A stretch of DNA of 64,000 nucleotides from Brevundimonas naejangsanensis DSM 23858 (GCF_000421705.1 NZ_ATXN01000002.1:1054001-1118000), one strand, 5' to 3'. Counted from the stretch's first letter, positions 36,636-45,748 are shown. Notes: generated from the letters alone by a model not told the origin. A program made the numbers and translations.

Positions 36636-37528
36636 CGGCCGCGCGCGGCCGGCCCGCCATCCGGTCAAAGATCGGCATCCCTTTGTTCGCGGAAAAGCCG
36701 TCTCATCCCTTCGTCCCGCTCGGCGACCAAACGGCCGGCGCTTGCGCCTTGCCCTTGACCGCAGCGAGAACGCTGGCAGGCTGGCGGCGAAGCGGAGACA
36801 GGCCGGCATGGCATTATGCCGTCCTGCTGCTGGCGGGGGCGCTATCCGTCTGCATCGGATCGGGCGTCGCCGTTGCGCAATCCGCGTCGGTCGAGCGCCC
36901 GGCCGCTGCCCATCCGTATGCGGCGCACATCGCCGAGGCGTCGCAGCGTTCCGGCATCCCCGAGTACTGGATTCGTGCCGTGCTGCGCGCCGAAAGCGCG
37001 GGCGATGTGCGCGCCATATCGTCGGCCGGGGCGATGGGATTGATGCAGGTGATGCCCGACACATGGGCGGGCCTGCGCGTCCGCCATGGCCTCGGCCGCG
37101 ATCCCTACGACCCGCGCGACAACATCCTCGCAGGCACGGCCTATCTGCGCGAGATGTTCGACCGCTACGGCAATGTCGGCGCGATGCTTGCGGCCTATAA
37201 CGCCGGCCCCGGCCGCTATGACGAGCACCATGCGACGGGCCGCCCGCTTCCCGCCGAGACACGCGCCTATGTTGCCGCACTCGCCCCGATCCTTGGCGGC
37301 GCGGCTCCATCGGATGCGTCGTTGCAACCACCGGCACCGCCGCCCGACTGGCGCGAGGCACCGCTGTTCGTCATGCGCCCGGCCGACACGCGAGCGGCCG
37401 CCGCGCCGCCGTCCGAGGTGCAAACAGGCGACGGCCGCGCGACCGTTCCGGCGCGCGATCCCGCCCGTGCGGAGCCGCAGGACGGCAGCATTTTCGTGGC
37501 GAGCGCCAGCGATGGGAGAACGCCATGA
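36632..37528 (+). CDS. Conjugation-associated lytic transglycosylase
   Basis: The 298-residue protein has a membrane/secretion segment near residues 61-82 and a soluble lytic transglycosylase domain: catalytic glutamate in VLRAESAGDVRAISSAGAMGL, LMQVMPDTW and GTAYLREMFDRYGN...AYNAGPG (residues 100-195). Such VirB1-like enzymes open the peptidoglycan for the transfer channel. The proline- and alanine-rich C-terminal tail is low-complexity. It overlaps DUF736 upstream and the next frame downstream. Confidence 0.88.
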   Translation: MTAARGRPAIRSKIGIPLFAEKPSHPFVPLGDQTAGACALPLTAARTLAGWRRSGDRPAWHYAVLLLAGALSVCIGSGVAVAQSASVERPAAAHPYAAHIAEASQRSGIPEYWIRAVLRAESAGDVRAISSAGAMGLMQVMPDTWAGLRVRHGLGRDPYDPRDNILAGTAYLREMFDRYGNVGAMLAAYNAGPGRYDEHHATGRPLPAETRAYVAALAPILGGAAPSDASLQPPAPPPDWREAPLFVMRPADTRAAAAPPSEVQTGDGRATVPARDPARAEPQDGSIFVASASDGRTP

Positions 37529-37845
37529 GGGCGGCGTTCCCGCGCTCGGCGGCTTTGGTTTCGGCATCCGGTCGGGCAGGTTTGCGCCCGGCAGGATTCC
37601 CGGCAGGAGGGGCAGAAAAGACAGAAAGGGCGGAGGGCAAGATTAAAGAAGACGGCACCATATGGGGCCGCTTCTGGAAATTGTTGTTGTCTGCACACTG
37701 GTTAGGTGGCCGGTTCCGGCACCATGGTTTTGAGGGGCCGCGTGCCGCGATTTTGCGCAAAGCCTTGGCTTTGCAGGGTTTCGAGCGGCACCATAGGCGC
37801 AGATCGGCCGTTTTTCGGCGGTTTGGGCTGGAGTCGCGCCCTTGA
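37525..37845 (+). CDS. Possible small protein preceding the relaxase
   Basis: A 106-codon frame begins with ATGA overlap to the transglycosylase and ends with TTGA overlap to the relaxase start, a coupling pattern seen throughout this operon. The sequence is arginine-rich without a recognised domain, and an inverted repeat at 37757-37774 lies within it, so it may instead be the transfer origin region that happens to be open. Treat as uncertain. Confidence 0.35.
   Translation: MRAAFPRSAALVSASGRAGLRPAGFPAGGAEKTERAEGKIKEDGTIWGRFWKLLLSAHWLGGRFRHHGFEGPRAAILRKALALQGFERHHRRRSAVFRRFGLESRP
37757..37774. repeat. Perfect inverted repeat upstream of relaxase, oriT candidate
   Basis: GCAAAGCC pairs perfectly with GGCTTTGC around TT, 68 bases before the relaxase start. 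Relaxases bind such dyads beside the nick site, and oriT is commonly next to the relaxase gene. No T-run follows, so a terminator is less likely. The nick site itself cannot be identified. Confidence 0.5.
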
Positions 37846-39896
37846 GCGCCGACGACGAAAACCGCTTCCGTCCGAAGCCCGGCCGCATCCGATCCGACAC
37901 GCCGAAGGCCGGCAAGACCAAGAGCTTTTTCACGCAGGTCAGGAAGATCACCCGCCAGCATCAGGCGGCAGCCTCACGCGATCCTTCCATGCCGTCATCC
38001 GCGCGCCCGTCATCGCCGGGGCGGTCTCGCGCCATGGCCGCCAGCGGCAAGGGCGTGAAGCGCGGCCGGGGCGCGAGCTTCGTGCGCGCCCGGAACATAT
38101 CCGGCAACTGGCATCATCGCCAGCCGGGCAGCCGCCGCGTGATCGTCAAGCAGCGCAGCGTCCGGGCCGCATGGAAGGGCGGCCGTGCCCGCGCGCATCT
38201 GCGCTATGTCCAGCGTGACGGAACCTCGCGCGACGGCGAACGCGGCCAGCTCTATTCGGCGCATGAAGACCGCGCCGATGGCGACGCCTTCCTTGATCGT
38301 GGTCAGGATGACCGCCATCAATTCAGATTCATCGTCTCGCCCGAGGATGGCGCGGAGCTGTCGGACCTCACGGCCTACACCCGCGATTTCATGAAACAGG
38401 TGGAAGGCGACCTCGGCACGAAGCTGGATTGGGTTGCCGTCAATCACTACAACACCGGCCATCCCCATGTGCATGTCATCGTCAACGGCCGCGATGATAC
38501 GGGCGGGGATCTAGTCATCAACGGCGACTATCTCGCCAACGGCCTGCGCGAGCGCGCCAGCGAGCTTGCCAGTCTGGAACTCGGCCCCGTTACCGAGATT
38601 GAGCAGACCCGCAAGCTGTCCGCCGAAATCGACCAGGACCGTTTCGCCCGCATCGATCGCGCCATGGCCGAGGAAGCCGATGCCCGTTTCGTCGACCTGC
38701 GCCACGAGCCGGCAGCGCCGAGGCGGCAGTTCGAGCGAACGCTACGCCTGCGCAGGCTCGCCAAGCTGGAGAAGATGGGGCTGGCGACCGAGCACGCGCC
38801 CGGTGTTTGGGAATTGAGCAAGGACATGGAACCGGTCTTGCGCGAGTTGGGCGAGCGGGGCGACATTATCCGCACCATGCACAAGGCGCTTGGGCCGCAG
38901 GGCGGCGAACGCGATCCCATGAGCTTCCAAATCCATGACGGAGCGCCCGAGACGCCCATCGTCGGCCGCGTCGTGGACAAGCACCTGTCCGACGAGCTGG
39001 GCGAGAACCTGACAATCGTGGTGGACGGGATCGACGGCCGCACACACCACATTGCCGGCATCGCGCCCGAGCGGCTGGAGGACGCCCGCATCGGCAGCGT
39101 CGTCCAGATCGGCCCGGCCGAGGCGGCAGCCCGACCGTCCGACCGCACCATCACCGCCATCGCCGAGGACGGCATCTATCGGCCGAGCCGTCATCTGGAG
39201 CAGGCGAAATTCGAGGGCCGCGTTCCCGGCGGCGACTATGAGGGCTATATCGATGCCCATGTCCGGCGGCTGGAGGCGCTGCGCCGGGCCGGCATCGTCG
39301 AGCGCATCGACGCCGACCAATGGCGCATCCCAGATGATCTGGTCAGCCACGCGGCTGATTACGATGCCGGCCGCGACCGGCAGGCCAGCGTTCGCGTGCT
39401 TTCCCCGGTTGATCTGCAAAGGCAGATACGTTCGGACGGCGCGACATGGCTGGACCGGCGATTGGTCCATGGCGAAACGGCCGACCTTGCGCCGACCGGC
39501 TTCGGGCAACAGGTCCGCGAAGCCATGGACCAGCGCCGCGAGCATCATATCGAACAGCGCGACGCTACGCGCAACAGGGACGGCCGCATCTTCTACCGGC
39601 GCAATCTTCTCGCCACCCTGCGCGAGCGGGAAGTTGCGCGCGCCGGTGCGGAGATGGCCGAGGGCAAGGCGCTGCCGTTCCGCGCCGCCAAGGATGGTGA
39701 GAGTGTCAGCGGCAAGTTCACCGGGACTGTCCAGCTAACGAGCGGCAAGTTCGCCATCGTGGAAAAGAGCCACGAGTTCACCCTTGTCCCGTGGCGGCCG
39801 ATCATCGACCGCCAGCTCGGCCGCGAGGTCGCGGGTATCATGCAGGGCGGTTCGGTGTCGTGGCAGTTAGGGCGGCAGCGGGGGTTGGGGCTATAG
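37842..39896 (+). CDS. rlxS: RlxS-type relaxase (mobilisation nuclease, DUF3363)
   Basis: The 684-residue protein starts at TTG overlapping the preceding frame. It has the MOBP-type relaxase core: QFRFIVSPEDG, DWVAVNHYNTGHPHVHVIVNG (HUH metal site, about residues 207-211) and DYLANGLRERASEL, followed by a long C-terminal DUF3363 region. It nicks the transfer origin, stays covalently attached to the strand and pilots it to TraG. The last 38 codons are duplicated as a degenerate copy at 41422-41537, on the other side of floR. Confidence 0.9.
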   Translation: MSADDENRFRPKPGRIRSDTPKAGKTKSFFTQVRKITRQHQAAASRDPSMPSSARPSSPGRSRAMAASGKGVKRGRGASFVRARNISGNWHHRQPGSRRVIVKQRSVRAAWKGGRARAHLRYVQRDGTSRDGERGQLYSAHEDRADGDAFLDRGQDDRHQFRFIVSPEDGAELSDLTAYTRDFMKQVEGDLGTKLDWVAVNHYNTGHPHVHVIVNGRDDTGGDLVINGDYLANGLRERASELASLELGPVTEIEQTRKLSAEIDQDRFARIDRAMAEEADARFVDLRHEPAAPRRQFERTLRLRRLAKLEKMGLATEHAPGVWELSKDMEPVLRELGERGDIIRTMHKALGPQGGERDPMSFQIHDGAPETPIVGRVVDKHLSDELGENLTIVVDGIDGRTHHIAGIAPERLEDARIGSVVQIGPAEAAARPSDRTITAIAEDGIYRPSRHLEQAKFEGRVPGGDYEGYIDAHVRRLEALRRAGIVERIDADQWRIPDDLVSHAADYDAGRDRQASVRVLSPVDLQRQIRSDGATWLDRRLVHGETADLAPTGFGQQVREAMDQRREHHIEQRDATRNRDGRIFYRRNLLATLREREVARAGAEMAEGKALPFRAAKDGESVSGKFTGTVQLTSGKFAIVEKSHEFTLVPWRPIIDRQLGREVAGIMQGGSVSWQLGRQRGLGL

Positions 39897-39977
39897 GAGC
39901 CAACGATACCGCATTGCAACGCAACAACTAATTCGATAAGAGCTGCTATTCAATTTCGTAATCGTGGAGCCATCAGC

Positions 39978-40007
39978 ATGGGAAATTCCAAGTCAGCAGA
40001 CAAGTAA
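39978..40007 (+). CDS. floR leader peptide (CmlA-type)
   Basis: A nine-codon frame, MGNSKSADK, preceded by GGAG, lies 105 bases before floR. It closely resembles the leader peptide of cmlA (MSTSKNADK, from memory), in which drug-stalled ribosomes open the exporter mRNA for translation. A hairpin begins right after its stop codon. This suggests chloramphenicol/florfenicol-inducible translation. Confidence 0.7.
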   Translation: MGNSKSADK

Positions 40008-40008
40008 G

Positions 40009-40034
40009 CCGCAACATCAGAATTGTTGTTGCGG
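40009..40034 (+). promoter_or_regulatory. Attenuator hairpin upstream of floR
   Basis: CCGCAACA (40009-40016) pairs exactly with TGTTGCGG (40027-40034), starting two bases after the leader peptide stop. In cmlA the equivalent stem controls ribosome access to the exporter start. Here floR begins 78 bases further on, so additional folding must be involved if attenuation operates. Confidence 0.6.
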
Positions 40035-40112
40035 CGCTCTGTAAGACCAATCCCATCTGATTGCTGACGAGCAGACGCTGCCCGGTATCCTTAATCGAGC
40101 GGTTGATTCGTC

Positions 40113-41327
40113 ATGACCACCACACGCCCCGCGTGGGCCTATACGCTGCCGGCAGCCTTGCTGCTTATGGCTCCCTTCGACATCCTCGCGTCGCTGGCGA
40201 TGGATATTTATCTTCCAGTCGTTCCGGCGATGCCGGGCGTCCTGAACACGACTCCATCCATAATCCAACTCACGTTGAGCTTCTACATGGTGATGCTCGG
40301 TGTGGGCCAAGTGATCTTTGGGCCACTCTCCGATCGCGTCGGGCGACGGCCGATCCTGCTTGTAGGCGCAACGGCTTTCGTTGCTGCGTCTCTGGGAGCG
40401 GCTTGTTCTTCAACTGCATTAGCCTTTGTTGCGTTTCGTCTGGTTCAGGCAGTTGGAGCATCGGCCATGCTGGTGGCCACCTTCGCGACCGTGCGCGACG
40501 TATATGCCAATCGTCCCGAAGGTGCCGTCATCTACGGCCTTTTCAGTTCGATGCTGGCGTTCGTGCCTGCGCTCGGCCCTATAGCCGGTGCGCTGATCGG
40601 CGAGTTTTGGGGATGGCAGGCGATCTTCATCACACTGGCTGCACTGGCTTCGCTCGCACTCTTAAACGCCAGTTTCAGGTGGCATGAAACCCGACCGTTG
40701 GATCAGGCCAGAACGCAACGATCTGTTTTGCCGATCTTCGCGAGTCCGGCCTTTTGGGTTTACACAGGCGGATTTAGTGCCGGCATGGGCACATTCTTCG
40801 TTTTCTTCTCGACAGCCCCCCGTGTTCTCATAGGCCAAGCCGGCTATTCCGAGATCGGATTTAGCTTGGCCTTCGCGACTGTCGCGCTGGTCATGGTCAC
40901 GACAACCCGCTTCGCAAAGTCCTTCGTTGCCAAATGGGGTATCGCGGGATGCGTAGCGCGCGGGATGGCGTTGCTCGTTTCCGGCGCGATCCTGTTGGGG
41001 ATCGGCCAACTTTTCGGATCGCCGTCATTTTTCAGCTTCATCCTGCCGATGTGGGTTGTCGCGGTCGGCATTGTCTTCACGGTGTCCGTTACCGCCAACG
41101 GCGCACTTGCGCAGTTCGACGACATCGCTGGATCAGCGGTTGCGTTCTACTTCTGCATCCAAAGCCTGATAGTCAGTATCGTCGGGACATTGGCGGTGAC
41201 GCTGTTAAACGGCGATACAGCGTGGCCCGTGATTTGTTACGCCACGGCAATGGCAGTGCTGGTGTCGTTGGGGCTGGCGCTCCTTCGATCCCGTGATGCT
41301 GCCACCGAGAAGTCGCCAGTCGTCTAG
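40113..41327 (+). CDS. floR: FloR florfenicol/chloramphenicol efflux pump
   Basis: The 404-residue, twelve-segment major facilitator protein agrees with FloR from its first residues (MTTTRPAWAYTLPAALLLMA) to its end (AATEKSPVV), with the drug-exporter motif GPLSDRVGRRPILL and the DIYLPVVPAMP loop. It exports phenicols by proton antiport. Compared with my memory of the common FloR there are scattered substitutions, so it may be a divergent allele. It is preceded by a CmlA-type leader and followed by a relaxase remnant, then tetR-tet(G). Confidence 0.93.
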   Translation: MTTTRPAWAYTLPAALLLMAPFDILASLAMDIYLPVVPAMPGVLNTTPSIIQLTLSFYMVMLGVGQVIFGPLSDRVGRRPILLVGATAFVAASLGAACSSTALAFVAFRLVQAVGASAMLVATFATVRDVYANRPEGAVIYGLFSSMLAFVPALGPIAGALIGEFWGWQAIFITLAALASLALLNASFRWHETRPLDQARTQRSVLPIFASPAFWVYTGGFSAGMGTFFVFFSTAPRVLIGQAGYSEIGFSLAFATVALVMVTTTRFAKSFVAKWGIAGCVARGMALLVSGAILLGIGQLFGSPSFFSFILPMWVVAVGIVFTVSVTANGALAQFDDIAGSAVAFYFCIQSLIVSIVGTLAVTLLNGDTAWPVICYATAMAVLVSLGLALLRSRDAATEKSPVV

Positions 41328-41354
41328 CCGACGACTGGAAGCAAGCCCGCTCCG

Positions 41355-41537
41355 ATGCGGCGCAATAATCATCGAAACCTTGTGAATGGCGGTATCCTGT
41401 CCGGCAAGATACCGCTCATTTCCCTTGTCCCGTGGCGGCCGGTCATCGACCGCCAGCTCGGCCGTGAGGTCATCGGCATCGTGCAAAGCGGATCGGTGTC
41501 GTGGCAGTTGGGGCGGCAAAGGGGCATAAGCCTCTAA
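41355..41537 (+). pseudogene. Remnant of a second relaxase 3' end
   Basis: The last 38 codons (LVPWRPVIDRQLGREVIGIV, then QSGSVSWQLGRQRG) repeat the C-terminus of the relaxase ending at 39896 with a few substitutions and several silent changes. Upstream of about 41420 similarity to the relaxase is lost. It is therefore not a simple duplication of the local gene but the 3' scar of a related relaxase, left when the tetR-tet(G) segment was acquired. Its stop overlaps the tetR stop by four bases. Confidence 0.8.
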
Positions 41538-42160
41538 TCTGTTGTAGATGAACGCAGCCGCTCGAAACCAGCGATGAGGCTGTCGAGTCCGAAGTTGAAC
41601 GCAGCATCCATGCCGTCTGTTTCCAACTCGTGAAACAGATCGTGCAGGAAGGACGACGGTGCTTGCTCGGACACATCTGGCCTGTCCGGAACTCTCTCAT
41701 CGGCATCAGATGCCTGCTGCTCGAGAACGGAACCGACCACATAGTGACTGACCGCCCGGAGCGCCCAAACAGCGTGCTTCGGACCAAAGCCCGCCGCGCA
41801 GAGAAAGCGTATTTGTGTCTCGGCAGCGCCAAAATTCGGTTCTGTCGGTCGAGTGCCGGCATGGATGCGCGCCCCGTCGCGATAATAGAGCAACGCCGTT
41901 CTGAAACTCTGGGCGTTCTCTTTCAGGAATAGCCGCCAGTCTTCGTTCTCTTCGGGTAGCGAGCGGGTGTGGCGTTCCGTCAGCATTGCCTCGGCCAGTG
42001 CGTCAAGCAGCGCGCGCTTGTTCTGGAAATGCCAGTAAAGCGCAGGCTGCTGAACCTTGAGGCGTTCAGCGAGCTTTCGCGTCGTCAGGTTGTCCATGCC
42101 AACCTCGTTCAGCAGCTCCAGCGCCGCTGCGATCACGGTGCCCTTGTCCAGTTTGGTCAT
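41534..42160 (-). CDS. tetR(G): Tetracycline repressor TetR, class G
   Basis: The 208-residue protein is a classical Tet repressor: N-terminal helix-turn-helix (LDKGTVIAAALELLNEVG, LTTRKLAERLKVQQPALYWHF) and a tetracycline-binding core. It is divergent from the efflux gene at 42265 and two operators lie between them. Drug binding releases it from both, inducing pump and repressor. The companion pump identifies it as class G. Confidence 0.92.
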   Translation of the reverse strand: MTKLDKGTVIAAALELLNEVGMDNLTTRKLAERLKVQQPALYWHFQNKRALLDALAEAMLTERHTRSLPEENEDWRLFLKENAQSFRTALLYYRDGARIHAGTRPTEPNFGAAETQIRFLCAAGFGPKHAVWALRAVSHYVVGSVLEQQASDADERVPDRPDVSEQAPSSFLHDLFHELETDGMDAAFNFGLDSLIAGFERLRSSTTD

Positions 42161-42180
42161 TCACGTTCCTTCGCCAACGC

Positions 42181-42231
42181 TTGACAATTTATCACCGATA
42201 AGTTCTATGTCCATGTCCTTATCATTGATAA
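42181..42231. promoter_or_regulatory. tet operators and tet(G) promoter
   Basis: Two TetR-type dyads lie between the divergent genes: TTATCACCGATAA (42189-42201) and TTATCATTGATAA (42219-42231). TTGACA at 42181 with TTCTAT 16 bases later is a likely promoter towards the pump, overlapping the first operator. This is the standard tet regulatory layout. Confidence 0.85.
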
Positions 42232-42264
42232 AGTCGCTCGCATTGAGCGGCGCTGGAGTTTCAG

Positions 42265-43440
42265 GTGCGCAGCTCTGCCATCATCGCCCTGCTGATCGTC
42301 AGTCTCGACGCCATGGGACTCGGCCTCATCATGCCGGTCCTTCCGACGCTTCTGCGCGAGCTTGTGCCGGCGGAGCAGGTCGCTGGTCACTATGGTGCTT
42401 TGCTGTCACTCTATGCGTTGATGCAGGTCATCTTCGCGCCCGTGCTTGGACAATTTTCAGATGCTTACGGTCGGCGTCCGGTGCTTCTGGCTTCCCTTGC
42501 GGGGGCCGCAGTCGATTACACGATTATGGCATCAGCGCCGGTCTTATGGGTGCTCTATATCGGCCGGCTCGTCTCCGGCATCACGGGCGCAACCGGAGCT
42601 GTAGCTGCCTCAACCATTGCGGATTCGACGGGGGAAGGTTCTCGCGCACGCTGGTTCGGCTACATGGGGGCCTGTTATGGGGCAGGCATGATTGCCGGGC
42701 CAGCACTTGGTGGTATGCTCGGTGGTATTTCTGCCCATGCTCCGTTTATCGCCGCTGCCCTTCTCAACGGCTTCGCGTTCCTGCTAGCCTGCATTTTCCT
42801 CAGGGAGACTCGTCGCGGCGATGGCGAGACCGGAAAGCCGGTTCGCATCAAACCATTCGTTCTGTTCCGGCTGGATGATGCATTGCGCGGGCTAGTGGCC
42901 CTTTTCGCAGTTTTCTTCATTATTCAACTGATCGGCCAGGTCCCTGCGGCCCTATGGGTCATATATGGCGAGGATCGTTTTCAGTGGAACACCACGACCG
43001 TTGGCTTGTCGCTCGCGGCGTTTGGAGCAACACACGCGATTTTTCAGGCGTTTGTTACCGGCCCTCTTTCAAGCCGGCTTGGAGAACGGCGCACGCTACT
43101 GTTTGGCATGGCTGCGGATGCGACTGGCTTCATTCTTCTGGCTTTTGCCACGCAGGGATGGATGGTGTTCCCGATTTTGTTGCTGCTTGCCGCCGGAGGT
43201 GTTGGCATGCCGGCCTTGCAGGCAATGCTTTCAAACAATGTCAGCAGTAACAAGCAAGGAGCTTTACAGGGAACGCTTACAAGCCTCACCAATCTAAGCT
43301 CTATCGCGGGACCGCTTGGCTTCACGGCACTCTATTCTGCCACCGTAGGAGCATGGAACGGTTGGGTTTGGATTTTCGGCGCGATCCTCTATTTAATATG
43401 TCTGCCAATACTACGCAGACCTTTCGCAACTTCATTGTGA
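42265..43440 (+). CDS. tet(G): Tetracycline efflux pump Tet(G)
   Basis: The 391-residue major facilitator protein starts at GTG and matches TetA of class G (MRSSAIIALLIVSLDAMGLG at the start, FATSL at the end), with the family motif GQFSDAYGRRPVLL and twelve hydrophobic segments. It exchanges a proton for a tetracycline-metal complex. The floR, tetR, tet(G), lysR order is the one I recall from Salmonella genomic island 1. No integron or ISCR element is visible around it here. Confidence 0.93.
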   Translation: MRSSAIIALLIVSLDAMGLGLIMPVLPTLLRELVPAEQVAGHYGALLSLYALMQVIFAPVLGQFSDAYGRRPVLLASLAGAAVDYTIMASAPVLWVLYIGRLVSGITGATGAVAASTIADSTGEGSRARWFGYMGACYGAGMIAGPALGGMLGGISAHAPFIAAALLNGFAFLLACIFLRETRRGDGETGKPVRIKPFVLFRLDDALRGLVALFAVFFIIQLIGQVPAALWVIYGEDRFQWNTTTVGLSLAAFGATHAIFQAFVTGPLSSRLGERRTLLFGMAADATGFILLAFATQGWMVFPILLLLAAGGVGMPALQAMLSNNVSSNKQGALQGTLTSLTNLSSIAGPLGFTALYSATVGAWNGWVWIFGAILYLICLPILRRPFATSL

Positions 43441-43460
43441 TTGAGTCATGGCGAATTGGT

Positions 43461-44447
43461 ATGCGTAGACTTACGAGAAATGACGGATTAAATCCGTTGA
43501 GCAATCATCTCCTTTCGGGGCGAGTGCCAATGATGACCTTAGTTCACACTCTCGCTGTCGCCGAATATCTCAACTTCCGTCACGCCGCCAATGCGCTCGG
43601 CGTTGCACAGTCCAGCGTCAGCGCCCGCGTGAAGGCACTGGAAGAAGACCTCGGCATCCTCTTGTTCGAGCGTCATGCACGCGGCGTTCGGCTGACCGAG
43701 GCCGGACGCCATTTCGTCGAGCGGATAGCCGTAGGTATTGACCAACTCGACCATGCGGTGAAAACCGCCGGCATGGCGGCAGCCGGAGAAAGCGGCCGGC
43801 TTCGTATCGGTATCCATGCCCTGATTCCGCATAGCTTCCTCGCAAAGCTGATCGGCCAATACCGCAAGGATCACCCCGATGTTGAAGTCGAGATCGCCGA
43901 AGGCCCGGCCCGTGAAGCGGTGGTGCAGCTTCGCGCCGGCAGGTTGGACGTGGCGTTCGTCGCGGGCACGCCCCAACCACCCGACTGCCATTCCCGTCGC
44001 ACATGGACCGAACCGCTCTTGGCGGTGCTACCGGAACGGCATCCGCTCGCCAAGCGGTCAGCCGTCACATGGCCCGATCTGGCAGGCGAGACGTTCCTTG
44101 TCCGGCATGGCGGCACTGGACCGCAGGTTCATAGCCATATCATGCTACGCCATGCCGAGCGCTGGCCTGCGCCGTCGATCCTGCGCTTCGACGTGGGGCG
44201 TGGCACCCTTTTGTCCTTGGTCGGACAGGGCTTCGGCATCACCATCGTCGGCGCGGCCACGGCGCTGTTGCCGACAAACGGCATTGTCTTCTTGTCCTTC
44301 GCCGACGAGCCGGAGCCGGTCGCCTTCTCGGCTGTCTGGTCGCCGTCCAACCGCAGCGCGGCGCTTCGTAACCTGCTCAGCCTCGCCAACGACATGGGCC
44401 GGCAGGTCTGCACGAATTCAGTACTGCCACGGATAGCGAGGGCGTGA
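43461..44447 (+). CDS. LysR-family regulator travelling with tet(G)
   Basis: The 328-residue protein (start ATG 43461; later ATGs at 43530-43533 are possible) has a LysR helix-turn-helix (FRHAANALGVAQSSVSARV) and effector domain. It is highly similar along its length to the LysR gene at 46412-47413, the element's own copy between relaxase and traG. It appears to be the equivalent gene of a related element, carried in with tetR-tet(G). The SGI1 gene usually called orf1, downstream of tet(G), also encodes a LysR protein. Confidence 0.88.
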   Translation: MRRLTRNDGLNPLSNHLLSGRVPMMTLVHTLAVAEYLNFRHAANALGVAQSSVSARVKALEEDLGILLFERHARGVRLTEAGRHFVERIAVGIDQLDHAVKTAGMAAAGESGRLRIGIHALIPHSFLAKLIGQYRKDHPDVEVEIAEGPAREAVVQLRAGRLDVAFVAGTPQPPDCHSRRTWTEPLLAVLPERHPLAKRSAVTWPDLAGETFLVRHGGTGPQVHSHIMLRHAERWPAPSILRFDVGRGTLLSLVGQGFGITIVGAATALLPTNGIVFLSFADEPEPVAFSAVWSPSNRSAALRNLLSLANDMGRQVCTNSVLPRIARA

Positions 44448-44481
44448 GCCGAAGTGGTCGCGGAAGCACCGTCCGGGACTG

Positions 44482-45744
44482 TTATTGCCATCGCCGGAAA
44501 GCGACACTTGCATTAACGCCGCCAAAGCCGAATCCGTTGGAAATGGCATGTTCCATGAGAACAGGCCGTGCAGATTGGCGAACCAGATCGATACCTACGG
44601 CAATAGGATCGGGGCTCTCCAAATTTCTCGTTGGGGGAGCGATTTGATCCCGTAAGGCGAGTATCGTGAAGATCGCCTCAATGCCGCCAGCGGCACCGAG
44701 TAAGTGCCCCGTCGCTGACTTCGTGGCGCTTACAGCTACATCATGATCGCCAAAAACGGATTTTATCGCGGCTATTTCTCCTCGATCCCCTACGGGGGTG
44801 GAGGTTGAATGAGCGTTCAGATGTTGAACATCGTTGGGCTTCAAACCGGCACTTTGTAGCGCGATTTTCATTGCACGGGCCGCGCCTCGACCGTCCTCTG
44901 GACCGGCAGTCACATGGTGTGCATCAGCGCTTGTGCCGTATCCTACCAATTCGGCTATGGGTTTGGCACCCCGAGCAAGGGCATGTTCCAATTCTTCTAT
45001 GACGATCAGACCCGCCCCTTCGGACATTACGAAACCATCGCGCTCGGTGTCGAACGGCCTTGACGCCATTTCAGGTGTAGTATTGTAGCCGGTAGATAGT
45101 GCTCGCGCGGCAGCAAATGCCCCGAGACTAACCTTGTCAATGCACGCTTCTGCTCCACCGCACAGAGCGATATCGGCTTCGTTGGAGCGTATCAGCCGCG
45201 CGGCGTCTCCGATGGCCTGAACGCTCGCAGCGCAGGCGGTTACAGGCGTGCCAATTGGGCCTGTAAATCCATGCCTGATGGTAACGTGTCCTGCTGCAAG
45301 GTTGGCAAGAAACGACGGCACGGTAAACGGTGAGAGCCTCCGTGCTCCCCGTGTATCCGTTATGCGAACTGCCGAAGCGATAGCAGGAAACCCGCCTATA
45401 CCAGAGGCGATAATTGTCGCCGTGCGCTCACGTTCGTAGTCGCTCGTGGGATGCCATCCTGCCGTTTCAAGAGCCTCCTTCGCGGCCGCAAGTGCAAACA
45501 GAATGAAGCGATCCATTTTTCGTTGATCCTTTGTGTCAACGATTAAATCTGGATCAAAACCGGCTTCGGAATCTTCAATCAGGCTGGGAACGATTCCCCC
45601 GATTTTCACCGGTAGATCATTGGAGATTTCATCAGGCAAATTCCTGATTCCCGATTTCCCGTCGAGGAGTCTTTTCCAGCTTATTTCAGTGCCAGAACCA
45701 AGGGGGCCAACTAAACCCATGCCGGTTACAACAATTCGGCGCAT
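44482..45744 (-). CDS. fabF: FabF-like 3-oxoacyl-ACP synthase II
   Basis: The 420-residue protein has complete ketosynthase chemistry: Cys171 in VTACAAS, the histidine in NAHSTSTPVGD (usually HGTST) and the lysine/histidine in ATKSATGHLLGAAGG. It would extend acyl-ACP chains in fatty-acid synthesis. Its codons are AT-richer than the transfer genes, indicating a separate origin. It lies in a drug-resistance insert and is preceded by an HxlR regulator four bases upstream, so it may be an alternative enzyme protecting against a FabF-targeting antibiotic. That idea is inference. Confidence 0.88.
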   Translation of the reverse strand: MRRIVVTGMGLVGPLGSGTEISWKRLLDGKSGIRNLPDEISNDLPVKIGGIVPSLIEDSEAGFDPDLIVDTKDQRKMDRFILFALAAAKEALETAGWHPTSDYERERTATIIASGIGGFPAIASAVRITDTRGARRLSPFTVPSFLANLAAGHVTIRHGFTGPIGTPVTACAASVQAIGDAARLIRSNEADIALCGGAEACIDKVSLGAFAAARALSTGYNTTPEMASRPFDTERDGFVMSEGAGLIVIEELEHALARGAKPIAELVGYGTSADAHHVTAGPEDGRGAARAMKIALQSAGLKPNDVQHLNAHSTSTPVGDRGEIAAIKSVFGDHDVAVSATKSATGHLLGAAGGIEAIFTILALRDQIAPPTRNLESPDPIAVGIDLVRQSARPVLMEHAISNGFGFGGVNASVAFRRWQ

Positions 45745-45748
45745 TGGA

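Noticed and set aside
36189..37361. 390-codon arginine-rich minus-strand frame
   Set aside because: Opposite to DUF736 and the lytic transglycosylase; low-complexity shadow.
40662..41125. Minus-strand frames within floR
   Set aside because: Antisense shadows of a well-supported efflux gene.
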